64,000 nucleotides of DNA from Shewanella sp. KT0246 (GTDB lineage Bacteria > Pseudomonadota > Gammaproteobacteria > Enterobacterales > Shewanellaceae), in contig NZ_BPEV01000019.1 in NCBI RefSeq assembly GCF_019654955.1, forward strand, positions 1-64,000. Direction: 5' to 3'. Position numbers and translations under genes: made by a program. Shown here piece by piece: positions 37,362 through 45,559 of the stretch. Each line of letters starts with the position of its first letter. The first letter of the stretch is position 1. The notes beneath the pieces are model-generated. The model was not told where the DNA came from, did no database searches, and saw only the letters and a program-made list of their open reading frames with translations.

Positions 37362-37541
37362 GTACCTGATGTTTAACGATAAGTTTTTGTTATTTAGAGG
37401 TATTAACCTATTTATTGGGCTGGTGTATATTTATGCGAACATTGGTTGTGTAAATGTGGTTAAAAAATCTCGCACCCCAATTGTAACTGCTGAGTGATAA
37501 CTGTTAATGTTCGGTTAACCTATAATGTTGTAAGTTGAATT

Positions 37542-37811
37542 ATGAAACGGATTTTAGCAGTACTTTTAAGCGGTTCTTTGCTGGCGTGCAGCCACCAAAC
37601 TGCAGTTCAAAACACTCATGCAGAGGTTAAACCACCGAAAATACAGTGTGGTGCCACTCCGCCGCTACTTGATACTCAAGGGATAAGAGATAATTTACTC
37701 GAGCGTGGGGATATCACCCTCGATATGACTGAAGCAGAGCAACAAGCTGTAGTTAATGAATATATAGCGAAACGCAATAATGCCTACAAAAAATGTAAAC
37801 AAGGGAAGTAG
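37542..37811 (+). CDS. Small lipoprotein resembling the propeptide of the adjacent M6 protease
   Basis: An 89-residue lipoprotein: signal with lipobox LLAC (Cys at about residue 16), then about 70 mature residues. The part IRDNLLERGDITLDMTEAE aligns without gaps to residues about 41-59 of the M6 protease encoded two bases downstream (IIYWLTKRGELSVDASDGE): both share L..RG-[DE]-x-x-x-D-x-x-x-x-E-x-Q. This suggests a propeptide-like helper or inhibitor, held in the membrane. Function is inference; no known family name comes to mind. Confidence 0.68.
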   Translation: MKRILAVLLSGSLLACSHQTAVQNTHAEVKPPKIQCGATPPLLDTQGIRDNLLERGDITLDMTEAEQQAVVNEYIAKRNNAYKKCKQGK

Positions 37812-37813
37812 TT

Positions 37814-40693
37814 ATGGCTAATAAATTTAAGCAACCTCGAACATCTTTGATTACACCGGTAGCATTATCTTTGGCGGCATTATTCAGCGTATCTTCCATA
37901 GCAGCTCCGATAAAACATACATCTCCTGCCGATGCTGGCGTGATAAACCCACAACAAATTATTTATTGGCTAACCAAACGCGGTGAATTAAGCGTCGATG
38001 CATCTGATGGCGAAAAACAAATAGCACTGCAGAATTTTACCCGTAAAGCCCGTGCTAACAACCATGCTGTGCCAGCAGAGCAAACAAAACGAGTTAATCA
38101 AATTGCGCGCACTAAACAGCAACAGAATGCTAGCTCTGTGGTTGCCTTCGCCGATAGCGACATCAAAAAAGCGGTTAATGTGCTTGCTGTATTGGTTGAT
38201 TTTCCTGACTTGCCTTACAACGACAATAGGCTGACTTCTGCCGATACAGGGATGTATTACAGCAATTATTCTGTGGAGCACTACGAAGACATTTTATTTT
38301 CGAAAACGGGTTTTACTGGGCCTAATGGTGAGAATCTAGAAACTGCATTTCAGTATTTTGATCAAGCATCGGGCGAAACATTTACCTTTGATGGTGAAGT
38401 GAAAGGTTGGGTGACTGCAGATAACAACGCTGCATTTTATGGCGGCAATGACGCCAACAATAACGATGATGATAAAGCGGCGCCTGAGTTAGTAATGGAA
38501 GCGGTGACAAAGGCTGTGGCAGGAATGACCACCGCTGAGTTAGCTCAATACGATATTGAAGATCCTTACGATATCAACAATAACGGCAATCTTGATGAGC
38601 CTGATGGCATCATTGACCATATTGTTATTTTTCATTCAAGTGTCGGTGAAGAGGCTGGTGGTGGTGTGCTAGGTACAGATGCTATTTGGTCTCACAGATA
38701 CTATGTTGGTGTGAGCACGTTTGGTAGTACGCTGCCAGGCACATCAATGAAAGTTTATGGCTATACCGTTCAGCCAATTGATTCAGCAACTGGGGTGATT
38801 ACCCATGAGTTCGGTCATGATCTTGGATTACCTGATGAATATGACACCTCAGGCACAGCAGGCTCTGGCTCTCCTGTCGGTAGCTGGTCATTAATGTCTG
38901 GCGGCTCTTGGGTTGGCCAAGAAACGGCAGGCAATTATATTGCTGGTACTAGGCCTTCCGGCTTCAGCCCTTATGCACGTTCTTATCTGCAACAGCGTTA
39001 TAAAGGTAAATGGGTTAACGAACAAACCATCAATTGGGCTGATATTGGTGAAACAGGCTTTTCGGCCGATTTAGTTTCGGCGGTCAATGCTGATGCAGTG
39101 AATCAACTGTCAATCGCACTGCCAACTGCCTCAGTAGATTTTAAGCAACCGCTGACAGGTGAGTATCAATACCACTCAGGTAAAGGTCATTTAATGACAA
39201 ACACCATGAATTTTAATCTTGATGTACCAGAAGGGACGCCATTATTACTGTCATTCCAAGCCCATTGGGATATTGAGGTGGATTATGACTATACCCAAGT
39301 ATTAATTAACGGTGTTGCTATTGAAGGTAATCACACGGCCGCTTCTAATCCTCTTTACAGTAACGTTTCCCATTATATTTCAGGCTTATCGAGTGATATT
39401 AGTTCAGCTAGTGGTGCTGATTCATGGGTCGAGCTGACCTACGACTTAGCTGCTTATGCGGGTCAAAATGTACAAGTTGAAATTAATTACATCACTGATG
39501 AAGCCGTTGGTGGATACGGGATAGCCATTGATGATATCGCGTTGACCCATCAAGGAAGTGTGGTTTATCAAGACGGCGCAGAATCTGCTGATGCAGTTAC
39601 CCTAGATGGTTTTGCACGAATAGATGACAGCTTACCAGGCTTGCCGCAACGTTATATTGTCCAACTTAGAAACTATCAAGGAATTGATGAAGGCTTAGCT
39701 AATATCGGCTATGAGTCAGGTGTTCTCTTATGGCTTGAGAATGAGAATTATGAGGACAATAACGTTACTGAGCATGCAGGTTACGGATTAATTGGTCTGG
39801 TTGATGCGGATCAAAACTTAATCACGAATGGCTCAACTGATGTGCAAATTCGCGATGCGAGCTTTAGCTTATACCCACAGACTACGTATCCGTCAGACGC
39901 ACACCTAAGCAATATCAGCTTGTTTGATGATAGTCGTGACTATAGTGCACCATTACAACCGCAGTCAGGCATGATATTACGAGAGCTAGGTTTAACCATG
40001 AATGTGACGGCGCAATCGACCAACAGTGATACCGCGACGGTTGAATTTAAACGTAGTGTTGTTATCACTGACCCAGGCGAAACGTCACTGGAAGCAAGCT
40101 TTGATGTTGTTGTCAGCGATTATACAGCTGTGTTCACCGCTAACGCTGAAGGTGGTGAGGGTGATTACATTTATGCATGGGCGTTTGGTGAGGCTGGTGT
40201 AACAAGCACGTTAGCAAACCCAACACATACTTATACGAGTTCAGATGGTTTTGTCGTCACACTAACCGTTACAGACTCAGCAGGTGAGACTGCTACTTAT
40301 AGTCGAATCGTTGAGGTAGTCATTCCTATAGCAGCTGACTTTGACATTACAATAGTGGGCGATAATGATATGACAGTTCGTTTGACCAATAATACCTCTG
40401 GTGGCTTTGGTGATTTGAACTACTCATGGGATATGGGGGATGGCAATACTGTAACTGGTGAAAATCCAGCTGATTACACCTATGCTGCCGATGGTAGCTA
40501 TACCATCTTACTGACAGTAACAGATGAAAAAGGCAATCAACACCTTCATGCAGTAAGCTTAACCTTTCCGATAGTTGTAACCGAAGAAAACGTCGATAGT
40601 GGTGACAGTAGCGGTGGTAGCTTAGGCTGGTTCACCTTATTGATACTGAGTTTATTAACTCGCAACAGACTCAATATTAAAAGAAAGATTTAG
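37814..40693 (+). CDS. M6-family secreted metalloprotease with PKD domains and GlyGly-CTERM
   Basis: A 959-residue exported zinc protease. Signal peptide to about residue 31 (SSIAA), propeptide to about 115, then an M6 (immune inhibitor A-like) catalytic domain with zinc motif HEFGHDLGLPDE (His331, Glu332, His335) and a following SLMSGGSW Met-turn. Residues about 760-925 hold two PKD-like repeats (YAWAFGEAGVTS and YSWDMGDGNTVTG). The C-terminus SGGSLGWFTLLILSLLTRNR is a GlyGly-CTERM signal, known in Shewanella and Vibrio to be cut by rhombosortase for type II secretion. Probably digests extracellular protein. Confidence 0.9.
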   Translation: MANKFKQPRTSLITPVALSLAALFSVSSIAAPIKHTSPADAGVINPQQIIYWLTKRGELSVDASDGEKQIALQNFTRKARANNHAVPAEQTKRVNQIARTKQQQNASSVVAFADSDIKKAVNVLAVLVDFPDLPYNDNRLTSADTGMYYSNYSVEHYEDILFSKTGFTGPNGENLETAFQYFDQASGETFTFDGEVKGWVTADNNAAFYGGNDANNNDDDKAAPELVMEAVTKAVAGMTTAELAQYDIEDPYDINNNGNLDEPDGIIDHIVIFHSSVGEEAGGGVLGTDAIWSHRYYVGVSTFGSTLPGTSMKVYGYTVQPIDSATGVITHEFGHDLGLPDEYDTSGTAGSGSPVGSWSLMSGGSWVGQETAGNYIAGTRPSGFSPYARSYLQQRYKGKWVNEQTINWADIGETGFSADLVSAVNADAVNQLSIALPTASVDFKQPLTGEYQYHSGKGHLMTNTMNFNLDVPEGTPLLLSFQAHWDIEVDYDYTQVLINGVAIEGNHTAASNPLYSNVSHYISGLSSDISSASGADSWVELTYDLAAYAGQNVQVEINYITDEAVGGYGIAIDDIALTHQGSVVYQDGAESADAVTLDGFARIDDSLPGLPQRYIVQLRNYQGIDEGLANIGYESGVLLWLENENYEDNNVTEHAGYGLIGLVDADQNLITNGSTDVQIRDASFSLYPQTTYPSDAHLSNISLFDDSRDYSAPLQPQSGMILRELGLTMNVTAQSTNSDTATVEFKRSVVITDPGETSLEASFDVVVSDYTAVFTANAEGGEGDYIYAWAFGEAGVTSTLANPTHTYTSSDGFVVTLTVTDSAGETATYSRIVEVVIPIAADFDITIVGDNDMTVRLTNNTSGGFGDLNYSWDMGDGNTVTGENPADYTYAADGSYTILLTVTDEKGNQHLHAVSLTFPIVVTEENVDSGDSSGGSLGWFTLLILSLLTRNRLNIKRKI

Positions 40694-40721
40694 TGTTCGA
40701 AGTCCATCACTAGATAGAAAT

Positions 40722-40753
40722 AGGCATGGTGAACACCATGCCTTTCTTTTTGC
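40722..40753. terminator. Terminator between M6 protease and ubiC
   Basis: AGGCATGGTG (40723-40732) pairs with CACCATGCCT (40735-40744) and is followed by TTTCTTTTT. It lies 29 bp after the protease stop. Confidence 0.85.
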
Positions 40754-40791
40754 TGAAAGTTATAGGTTTATATAAGCTTTGAGACAAAGGC

Positions 40792-41355
40792 TTATCCCAG
40801 ATTAATTTTAGCGACAGCGGCAGGTAAGAAAATTTCACTGACGATAATGTCTTGCTCAGCTAAATTGAAATAGCGGCGACGTCCCCATAGTGGTGAATCC
40901 ACTTCTTGAGATAAACTGGTGGCAAGCTTGGCTAATTTGCTGCAACTTTCAAACTCTGCAACTTCGATTTTGCCTGGAGTAATATTGTCGCTTGAAAACA
41001 ACAGTTCGCCTAAAGGCCTAGTACCTAATCCTTTAAAGTTATGTTGCTGACTGGCCGATAAGCTTTCAGGTATTAATGTGCGGGCAAATACCCATGGCTC
41101 ACCATCAAGACATAACAATACTTCTCGGACCCAAACTCGGCTTTGATTAGGGCATTCACCAGCTAATGGAGCAGTAAGGTGCTCACCAAGAACTTTGACT
41201 TCAAAATGTTGGCAACAGCTTCTTAATTTTTGAGTTAAACTGCCCGTGGCAAGTAACCATTCTTTTAGGGCTGTTTTTGGCATAGAATGGAACTTCTCAG
41301 GTGAAAACCATTGGATTGATTCACCGTAGGGAAAGCTTAGGCTGGTCACTGTCAT
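40792..41355 (-). CDS. ubiC: Chorismate pyruvate-lyase
   Basis: UbiC converts chorismate to 4-hydroxybenzoate and pyruvate, the first committed step of ubiquinone synthesis. The 187-residue protein shows the family blocks [16 protein letters not shown] (about residues 29-44), [23 protein letters not shown] and [11 protein letters not shown], with the active-site Arg and Glu residues expected in VREV and the [16 protein letters not shown] end. It is divergent from the FliL-like gene. A ubiA gene, often linked, is not adjacent. Confidence 0.92.
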   Translation of the reverse strand: MTVTSLSFPYGESIQWFSPEKFHSMPKTALKEWLLATGSLTQKLRSCCQHFEVKVLGEHLTAPLAGECPNQSRVWVREVLLCLDGEPWVFARTLIPESLSASQQHNFKGLGTRPLGELLFSSDNITPGKIEVAEFESCSKLAKLATSLSQEVDSPLWGRRRYFNLAEQDIIVSEIFLPAAVAKINLG

Positions 41356-41433
41356 TCTTTACTCGTTACAATGTACAAAACGAGTGCAGTTTATCACGGT
41401 AGCGCATATATCAATAATGGAGTTTGTTTAACT

Positions 41434-41835
41434 ATGGCAAAGTACGTATACGCAATTTTACTTTCAATGATGTTTTCAATGAATGTATATAGTGCCGATG
41501 AAAAAGCGGTTGAAAACTTTGCTTACTATGGTTTTGAGCCAGACATTGTTACCAATTACATTTCAAATCGAAAAAAATTAGGATTTGTAAAAATAAGTGT
41601 CGAACTGATGGTGAAAGATCCTGATCACCTTTTATTGATTGAACATCATGATCCGTTACTGCGTGCCGCGATTGTTGAAGTCTTAGGTAATCAAGCTGAA
41701 GATAAAGTGAAATCATTAACGGGTCGTGAAGATATTCGCCGTGAGTGCTATGAAACCGTTAATAAGCTTTTAGAAGAAGAAACCGGACAACAAATCGTGG
41801 TTAATTTATTATTTACCAAGTACTTATACGATTAA
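41434..41835 (+). CDS. FliL-like exported protein
   Basis: A 133-residue protein with a FliL-type C-terminal domain (KLGFVKISVELMVKDPDHLLLIEHHDPLLRAAIVEVLGNQ). FliL normally sits at the flagellar motor. Here the start is a cleavable-looking signal peptide (residues 1-21, ending VYSA) rather than a retained membrane helix, and no flagellar gene is near. I use ATG at 41434 with GGAG 11 bases upstream; the upstream in-frame extension has no support. Its last base overlaps the rlmF start. It may be a periplasmic motor accessory. Confidence 0.75.
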   Translation: MAKYVYAILLSMMFSMNVYSADEKAVENFAYYGFEPDIVTNYISNRKKLGFVKISVELMVKDPDHLLLIEHHDPLLRAAIVEVLGNQAEDKVKSLTGREDIRRECYETVNKLLEEETGQQIVVNLLFTKYLYD

Positions 41836-42965
41836 TGAAACCTCAAAGTAAATCAAAAGCAGTTAATACAAATACCAAAGGCACTGCACGCAAATCCGAA
41901 AGTCGCGCGAAGAGTGCCAAGCATGTGAAAAGTCAAAATAAAAAGAATCACCCAACAAATGCAAAAAAAGTAAAATCTATCTCAAAGGCGCTGCATCCAA
42001 GAAATAAGCATAATCAAGGCTATGATTTTGCAAAACTTATTTCAGAGTGTCCCAAATTGTCCCACTTTGTTAGGCCTAACCCTTACGGTAATTTATCAAT
42101 AGATTTTTCCGATCCACAAGCGGTAAAAGCTCTTAATGCGGCTATATTAAAAACCGATTATCAGATTGAGCACTGGGATATACCTGAAGGCTTTTTGTGT
42201 CCGCCAGTGCCGGGTAGAGTGGACTATTTGCACTATATTGCTGACCTATTAAGTGTGAATGGCAAGGTACCAAAAGGTCAAAAAGTAAAGGCTCTAGACA
42301 TTGGAACAGGAGCTAATGGCATATATCCATTATTGGGCATTCAATCGTATGGCTGGCAGTTTGTAGCAAGCGACATTGATCCTACTTCAATTGCGACTGT
42401 AGCTGGTGTTGCTGATAAAAATCAACTGATTAACCAAAAGCTTAGCTTGCGACTGCAAGCTGACGCTAACCATATCTTTAGCGGTATTATTGCCGATAAT
42501 GAACGCTTTGATATCACCTTGTGTAACCCCCCTTTTCATCGTTCGTTAGAAGAGGCAACGCAAGGAAGTATTAAAAAGAATATCAATTTAGCAGCTAACA
42601 GAGCTAAGAAAGGCGTAAACAAGCCGCAAGCAACCAAAACTGCAAACGCTAACAAACAAGCGGCAAGCAGTTTGAATTTTGGTGGTCAGAAAGCTGAGCT
42701 TTGGTGCGAAGGTGGTGAGCAACAGTTTTTAGCCAATATGATTACTGAAAGCCAACAGTTTGCTTCGCAGTGTCTGTGGTTCAGTTCTTTAGTCTCTAAG
42801 TCAGAAAACTTAAAGCCTTGTTATGCTTTGCTAGAAAAGCTATCTGCAGACAGTGTCAAAACCATTGAAATGCAGCAAGGGAACAAAATTACTCGAGTAT
42901 TAGCTTGGAGTTTTTTGACTGAGGTTCAGCGAAGACAGTGGGCTAAATTTAGAAATATGCAGTGA
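41835..42965 (+). CDS. rlmF: 23S rRNA (adenine-1618-N6)-methyltransferase
   Basis: RlmF methylates A1618 of 23S rRNA using S-adenosylmethionine. The 376-residue protein has a very basic N-terminal tail (about residues 1-55, Lys- and Ser-rich), SAM motif I ALDIGTGANGIYPLLG (about 154-169) and the amino-methyltransferase motif NPPF in DITLCNPPFHRSLEEA. A Lys/Ala-rich insert (about 250-280) follows the catalytic motif. The start overlaps the stop of the FliL-like gene (TAATG), so translation is probably coupled. Confidence 0.93.
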   Translation: MKPQSKSKAVNTNTKGTARKSESRAKSAKHVKSQNKKNHPTNAKKVKSISKALHPRNKHNQGYDFAKLISECPKLSHFVRPNPYGNLSIDFSDPQAVKALNAAILKTDYQIEHWDIPEGFLCPPVPGRVDYLHYIADLLSVNGKVPKGQKVKALDIGTGANGIYPLLGIQSYGWQFVASDIDPTSIATVAGVADKNQLINQKLSLRLQADANHIFSGIIADNERFDITLCNPPFHRSLEEATQGSIKKNINLAANRAKKGVNKPQATKTANANKQAASSLNFGGQKAELWCEGGEQQFLANMITESQQFASQCLWFSSLVSKSENLKPCYALLEKLSADSVKTIEMQQGNKITRVLAWSFLTEVQRRQWAKFRNMQ

Positions 42966-43052
42966 GTTCACATTCAGTTAGTGCAAAATTAGTGAATAAA
43001 AAGCAGTGACATGACTGACGGAGATTTTAAAGCTAATCAGTTCTTTACCCGA

Positions 43053-43084
43053 GTTAACAACCTCATATAATGGAGGTTGTTAAC
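43053..43084. terminator. Hairpin between rlmF and fdhD
   Basis: A perfect 12-bp stem, GTTAACAACCTC (43053-43064) with GAGGTTGTTAAC (43073-43084), loop ATATAATG, between two convergent genes. There is no clear T run on either side, so strength as a terminator is uncertain. Confidence 0.6.
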
Positions 43085-43098
43085 CTTTAGATATACTT

Positions 43099-43974
43099 TT
43101 ACTTTTCTTTATTGGCATCAAAATCAATGTTTTCGGCGCCATGATAAACAAGGAAATGACGACCTTTAGCACGAGCAATAATGGTAATGCCCATCTTCTG
43201 TGCTAGTTCAAGCCCCATCTGAGTGACACCACTACGAGAAAGCAGTACAGGAATACCCATTTTAGCCACTTTGATCACCATCTCTGATGTAAGGCGACCT
43301 GTGGTATAAAAGATTTTATCGTTACCACTTTCGCCTTCTAACCACATGTCACCAGCTAAAGTATCAACAGCATTGTGACGACCTACATCTTCAATGAATG
43401 CTTGAATTTGATCGTCTTTACAAATACCACAGCCATGCACTGCACCAGCATTTTTGTAGGTGTCATTGTAGGCATTAATATTCTTCAGTAAGCTATACAG
43501 AGTAGACTGCTTAAGTTCAGGTTTAGGCAAGTTGATGTCATCAAGCCCTTGCATGAAGCCGCCGTAGACGGTGCCTTGGCCACAACCTGATGTTACTGTT
43601 TTTTCAGAAAGTTTTTCATCTAAATCGGCTGTTTTTTCTTGAGTTAAAATCGCAGCAGAATTGACATCCCAATCAACAATAATCGACTCAAGCAAATTCG
43701 CATCATTCACAAACCCTTGGTTTTTTAAATACCCTAGTGCTAATGACTCAGGCTTAGCCCCTAATGTCATCAAAGTCACAATCGGCTGCCAATTCAAGTA
43801 AACCGTTAGTGGTCTTTCACAGGCGACAAATTTATCAATGCTCTCACCTAATTCATTTATGGCTTTAACGGGCAGAGTTAATGGTACTTCAGCTTGGGTT
43901 TTGACCAGTTTTAGTGGGGCTTTGGTGCGTGTATTGGTTTGCGTCATTGATATTGTGGCCTCTGACTGTGTCAT
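43099..43974 (-). CDS. fdhD: Formate dehydrogenase accessory sulfurtransferase FdhD
   Basis: FdhD transfers sulfur from a cysteine desulfurase to the molybdenum cofactor, which formate dehydrogenases need for activity. The 291-residue protein shows the Cys-containing VTSGCGQGTVYGG loop (about residues 129-141), HGCGICKDDQI and the RHNAVDTLAGDM and TGRLTSEMVIK blocks of the family. It is divergent from the fdh operon across a 388-bp regulatory region, which fits its role for the two FdhA proteins encoded here. Confidence 0.94.
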   Translation of the reverse strand: MTQSEATISMTQTNTRTKAPLKLVKTQAEVPLTLPVKAINELGESIDKFVACERPLTVYLNWQPIVTLMTLGAKPESLALGYLKNQGFVNDANLLESIIVDWDVNSAAILTQEKTADLDEKLSEKTVTSGCGQGTVYGGFMQGLDDINLPKPELKQSTLYSLLKNINAYNDTYKNAGAVHGCGICKDDQIQAFIEDVGRHNAVDTLAGDMWLEGESGNDKIFYTTGRLTSEMVIKVAKMGIPVLLSRSGVTQMGLELAQKMGITIIARAKGRHFLVYHGAENIDFDANKEK

Positions 43975-44147
43975 CTATCGCCATCATCGGCTAAAAGATG
44001 AGAATCGTGATTAAAACTAACTGAATATCAGCATAGCAACTTTTGTTCCTCTCACAGTAAGTAGATTGTAAATGCGTGATCTAACACTAAAGTTAATCAG
44101 TAACAGCTAATTAACGTAGCCTTATGTCCTAGTAAATTTAGCAATAT

Positions 44148-44160
44148 GGACAAATTGTCC
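44148..44160. promoter_or_regulatory. Palindrome GGACAAATTGTCC upstream of the sigma-54 promoter
   Basis: A perfect 6+1+6 palindrome 54 bp upstream of the -24 box. An extra half site GTCCTA at 44126-44131 repeats GTCCTA at 44157-44162. The distance suits an upstream activating site for an enhancer-binding protein. The protein is unknown. Confidence 0.5.
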
Positions 44161-44213
44161 TACTCTTAGAGTTGATTAAGCGATCTAGGTCAAATTTTTG
44201 GTTTCATTTTATC

Positions 44214-44229
44214 TGGCATCATTTTTGCA
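44214..44229 (+). promoter_or_regulatory. Sigma-54 (-24/-12) promoter of the fdh operon
   Basis: TGGCA (44214-44218) and TTGCA (44225-44229) keep the invariant GG and GC with exactly ten bases between them, matching the RpoN consensus TGGCAC-N5-TTGC. It lies 134 bp upstream of the DUF3305 start. An RpoN promoter implies an enhancer-binding activator and strict condition-dependent expression. Confidence 0.7.
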
Positions 44230-44362
44230 TTTTAATCACTAATTAGAAGAATAAGCCTGTTTATTTCAATATTTTAAGTCACACAGTTGTTAATCAACTT
44301 GATGTATTTATTGTATTTTTGTTTATTCCTCGTTGGTTCATGTTTTTAAGGGCAAAGCTTTT

Positions 44363-44827
44363 ATGCAACACACTGAAGATGTTTGGCCTATGTATGTTTC
44401 GCTAAAGAAAGTCGAGAAGATGGTTGGTCGCTGGCCCTCTGTCACTTGGGAAGTTGACCAATTACTTCCTGCGACACATGAAGCTCCTGAAGGGGCGAAA
44501 TTAGTTTTATTTGAATTACATAAAGATGAGCGTGGCAGTTACCGAATCAATCTCGATATGGACAACACCATGTTATATATCGTTTGTGATGAATTAGCTG
44601 ATGAATCGTTAGTTCCAGCAGCAATCTCTTGCGACCAAAACGTGGCAGCAGGTTGTTTGGAGTCAGAAACCCCTGTGCTGAATGTACCTATGCCAGAAGC
44701 ATTAGCTTGCTGGGTCGAAGCATTTATTACTCGTCATGGAGAAGTTGAGATATCAGCTAAGCGACGTAAGCATGTAAATCGTCGTAAAGGGCAAGGCCCA
44801 AGCGTAGATCACCTTCGGAGTCATTAA
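44363..44827 (+). CDS. DUF3305 protein, formate dehydrogenase locus
   Basis: A 154-residue soluble protein of the DUF3305 family, found beside formate dehydrogenase genes in many proteobacteria. It starts at ATG 44363 with AAGGG upstream (a TTG at 44333 would add ten residues). The N-terminal core has VSLKKVEKMVGRWPSVTWEV and FELHKDERGSYRINL; the C-terminus is basic (KRRKHVNRRKGQG). It overlaps the DUF3306 gene by one base (TAATG). Function is unknown, but conserved position suggests a role in making or regulating the enzyme. Confidence 0.8.
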   Translation: MQHTEDVWPMYVSLKKVEKMVGRWPSVTWEVDQLLPATHEAPEGAKLVLFELHKDERGSYRINLDMDNTMLYIVCDELADESLVPAAISCDQNVAAGCLESETPVLNVPMPEALACWVEAFITRHGEVEISAKRRKHVNRRKGQGPSVDHLRSH

Positions 44828-45456
44828 TGAGCGATAAGCCTAGAGGTTTTTTCTCGCGTTGGAGTGAACGTAGAGAGCAAGTTGAAGCTGAAGCAGCACA
44901 AGAGCAAGCTGATAAAGAGTTACTCGCTGAGTCAGCGCAAACTGAGTCAACAGATGGCAGTGAACATCTTGAGACCCAGACGGTAGCATCAGATGCTGAT
45001 CAAGCAGACAAAATACTTGAAGCAGAAGATTTACCGGATCCAGAGAAAATTGAAGTGGGTGGCAGTTTTGCTTCTTTCATGGGAGCAAATGTCTCTCCTG
45101 AAGCTAAATCAGCAGCATTAAAGGCGCTCTGGAAACAACCGCAGTATAACGAAATTGATGGCCTACTTGAGTATGCTCTTGATTACAGCAACCAACCTAA
45201 ATTGAGCGCAGAAGTCTCAGCTGAGTTGGCTAAAAAAGTATTCCGAAACGTGATGAAAGACGAAGAAGAAACTGCTGAAGATGAAACGTTATTAGCAAGC
45301 GAGGGAGATGACTCAGTTGGTGATGCAACTGAAGCCCCGCAAGTATTAAATGAGAAGAGTGAATTAGTCGCAGAGACTGACTTAGTTAATCAGAGTGATG
45401 ATCTGGTTATGGCACAGAATGCGGAACAACCGCTTCAAGCCCAAACTAAAGTTTAG
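44827..45456 (+). CDS. DUF3306 protein, formate dehydrogenase locus
   Basis: A 209-residue acidic protein of the DUF3306 family. It opens GFFSRWSERREQ, has a low-complexity Glu/Ala/Ser region (about residues 15-70), then the conserved block LPDPEKIEVGGSFASFMG and ALKALWKQPQYNEIDGLLEYALDY (about 72-125), and ends in another acidic tail. It overlaps the DUF3305 gene and precedes the poly-ferredoxin gene by about 100-160 bp. No enzymatic motif is visible; an accessory role in formate dehydrogenase assembly is inferred from context. Confidence 0.82.
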   Translation: MSDKPRGFFSRWSERREQVEAEAAQEQADKELLAESAQTESTDGSEHLETQTVASDADQADKILEAEDLPDPEKIEVGGSFASFMGANVSPEAKSAALKALWKQPQYNEIDGLLEYALDYSNQPKLSAEVSAELAKKVFRNVMKDEEETAEDETLLASEGDDSVGDATEAPQVLNEKSELVAETDLVNQSDDLVMAQNAEQPLQAQTKV

Positions 45457-45559
45457 TTATAAGCAAATAATTTTATGTCCACTATTTAGTGTCAGATTAA
45501 GAACTTATAGATTTCGAGCTGATGTGATTGATGCTTAAAGATGAAAGCCTCAATGACTA

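Larger units (their letters stand above)
43975..44362. promoter_or_regulatory. Regulatory region between fdhD and the fdh operon
   Basis: This 388-bp gap has no gene. It contains the palindrome at 44148-44160, a partial FNR-like half site (TTGATTAAG at about 44172), and a sigma-54 promoter at 44214-44229. The fdhD promoter must lie in the left part but I could not assign it. Confidence 0.65.
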
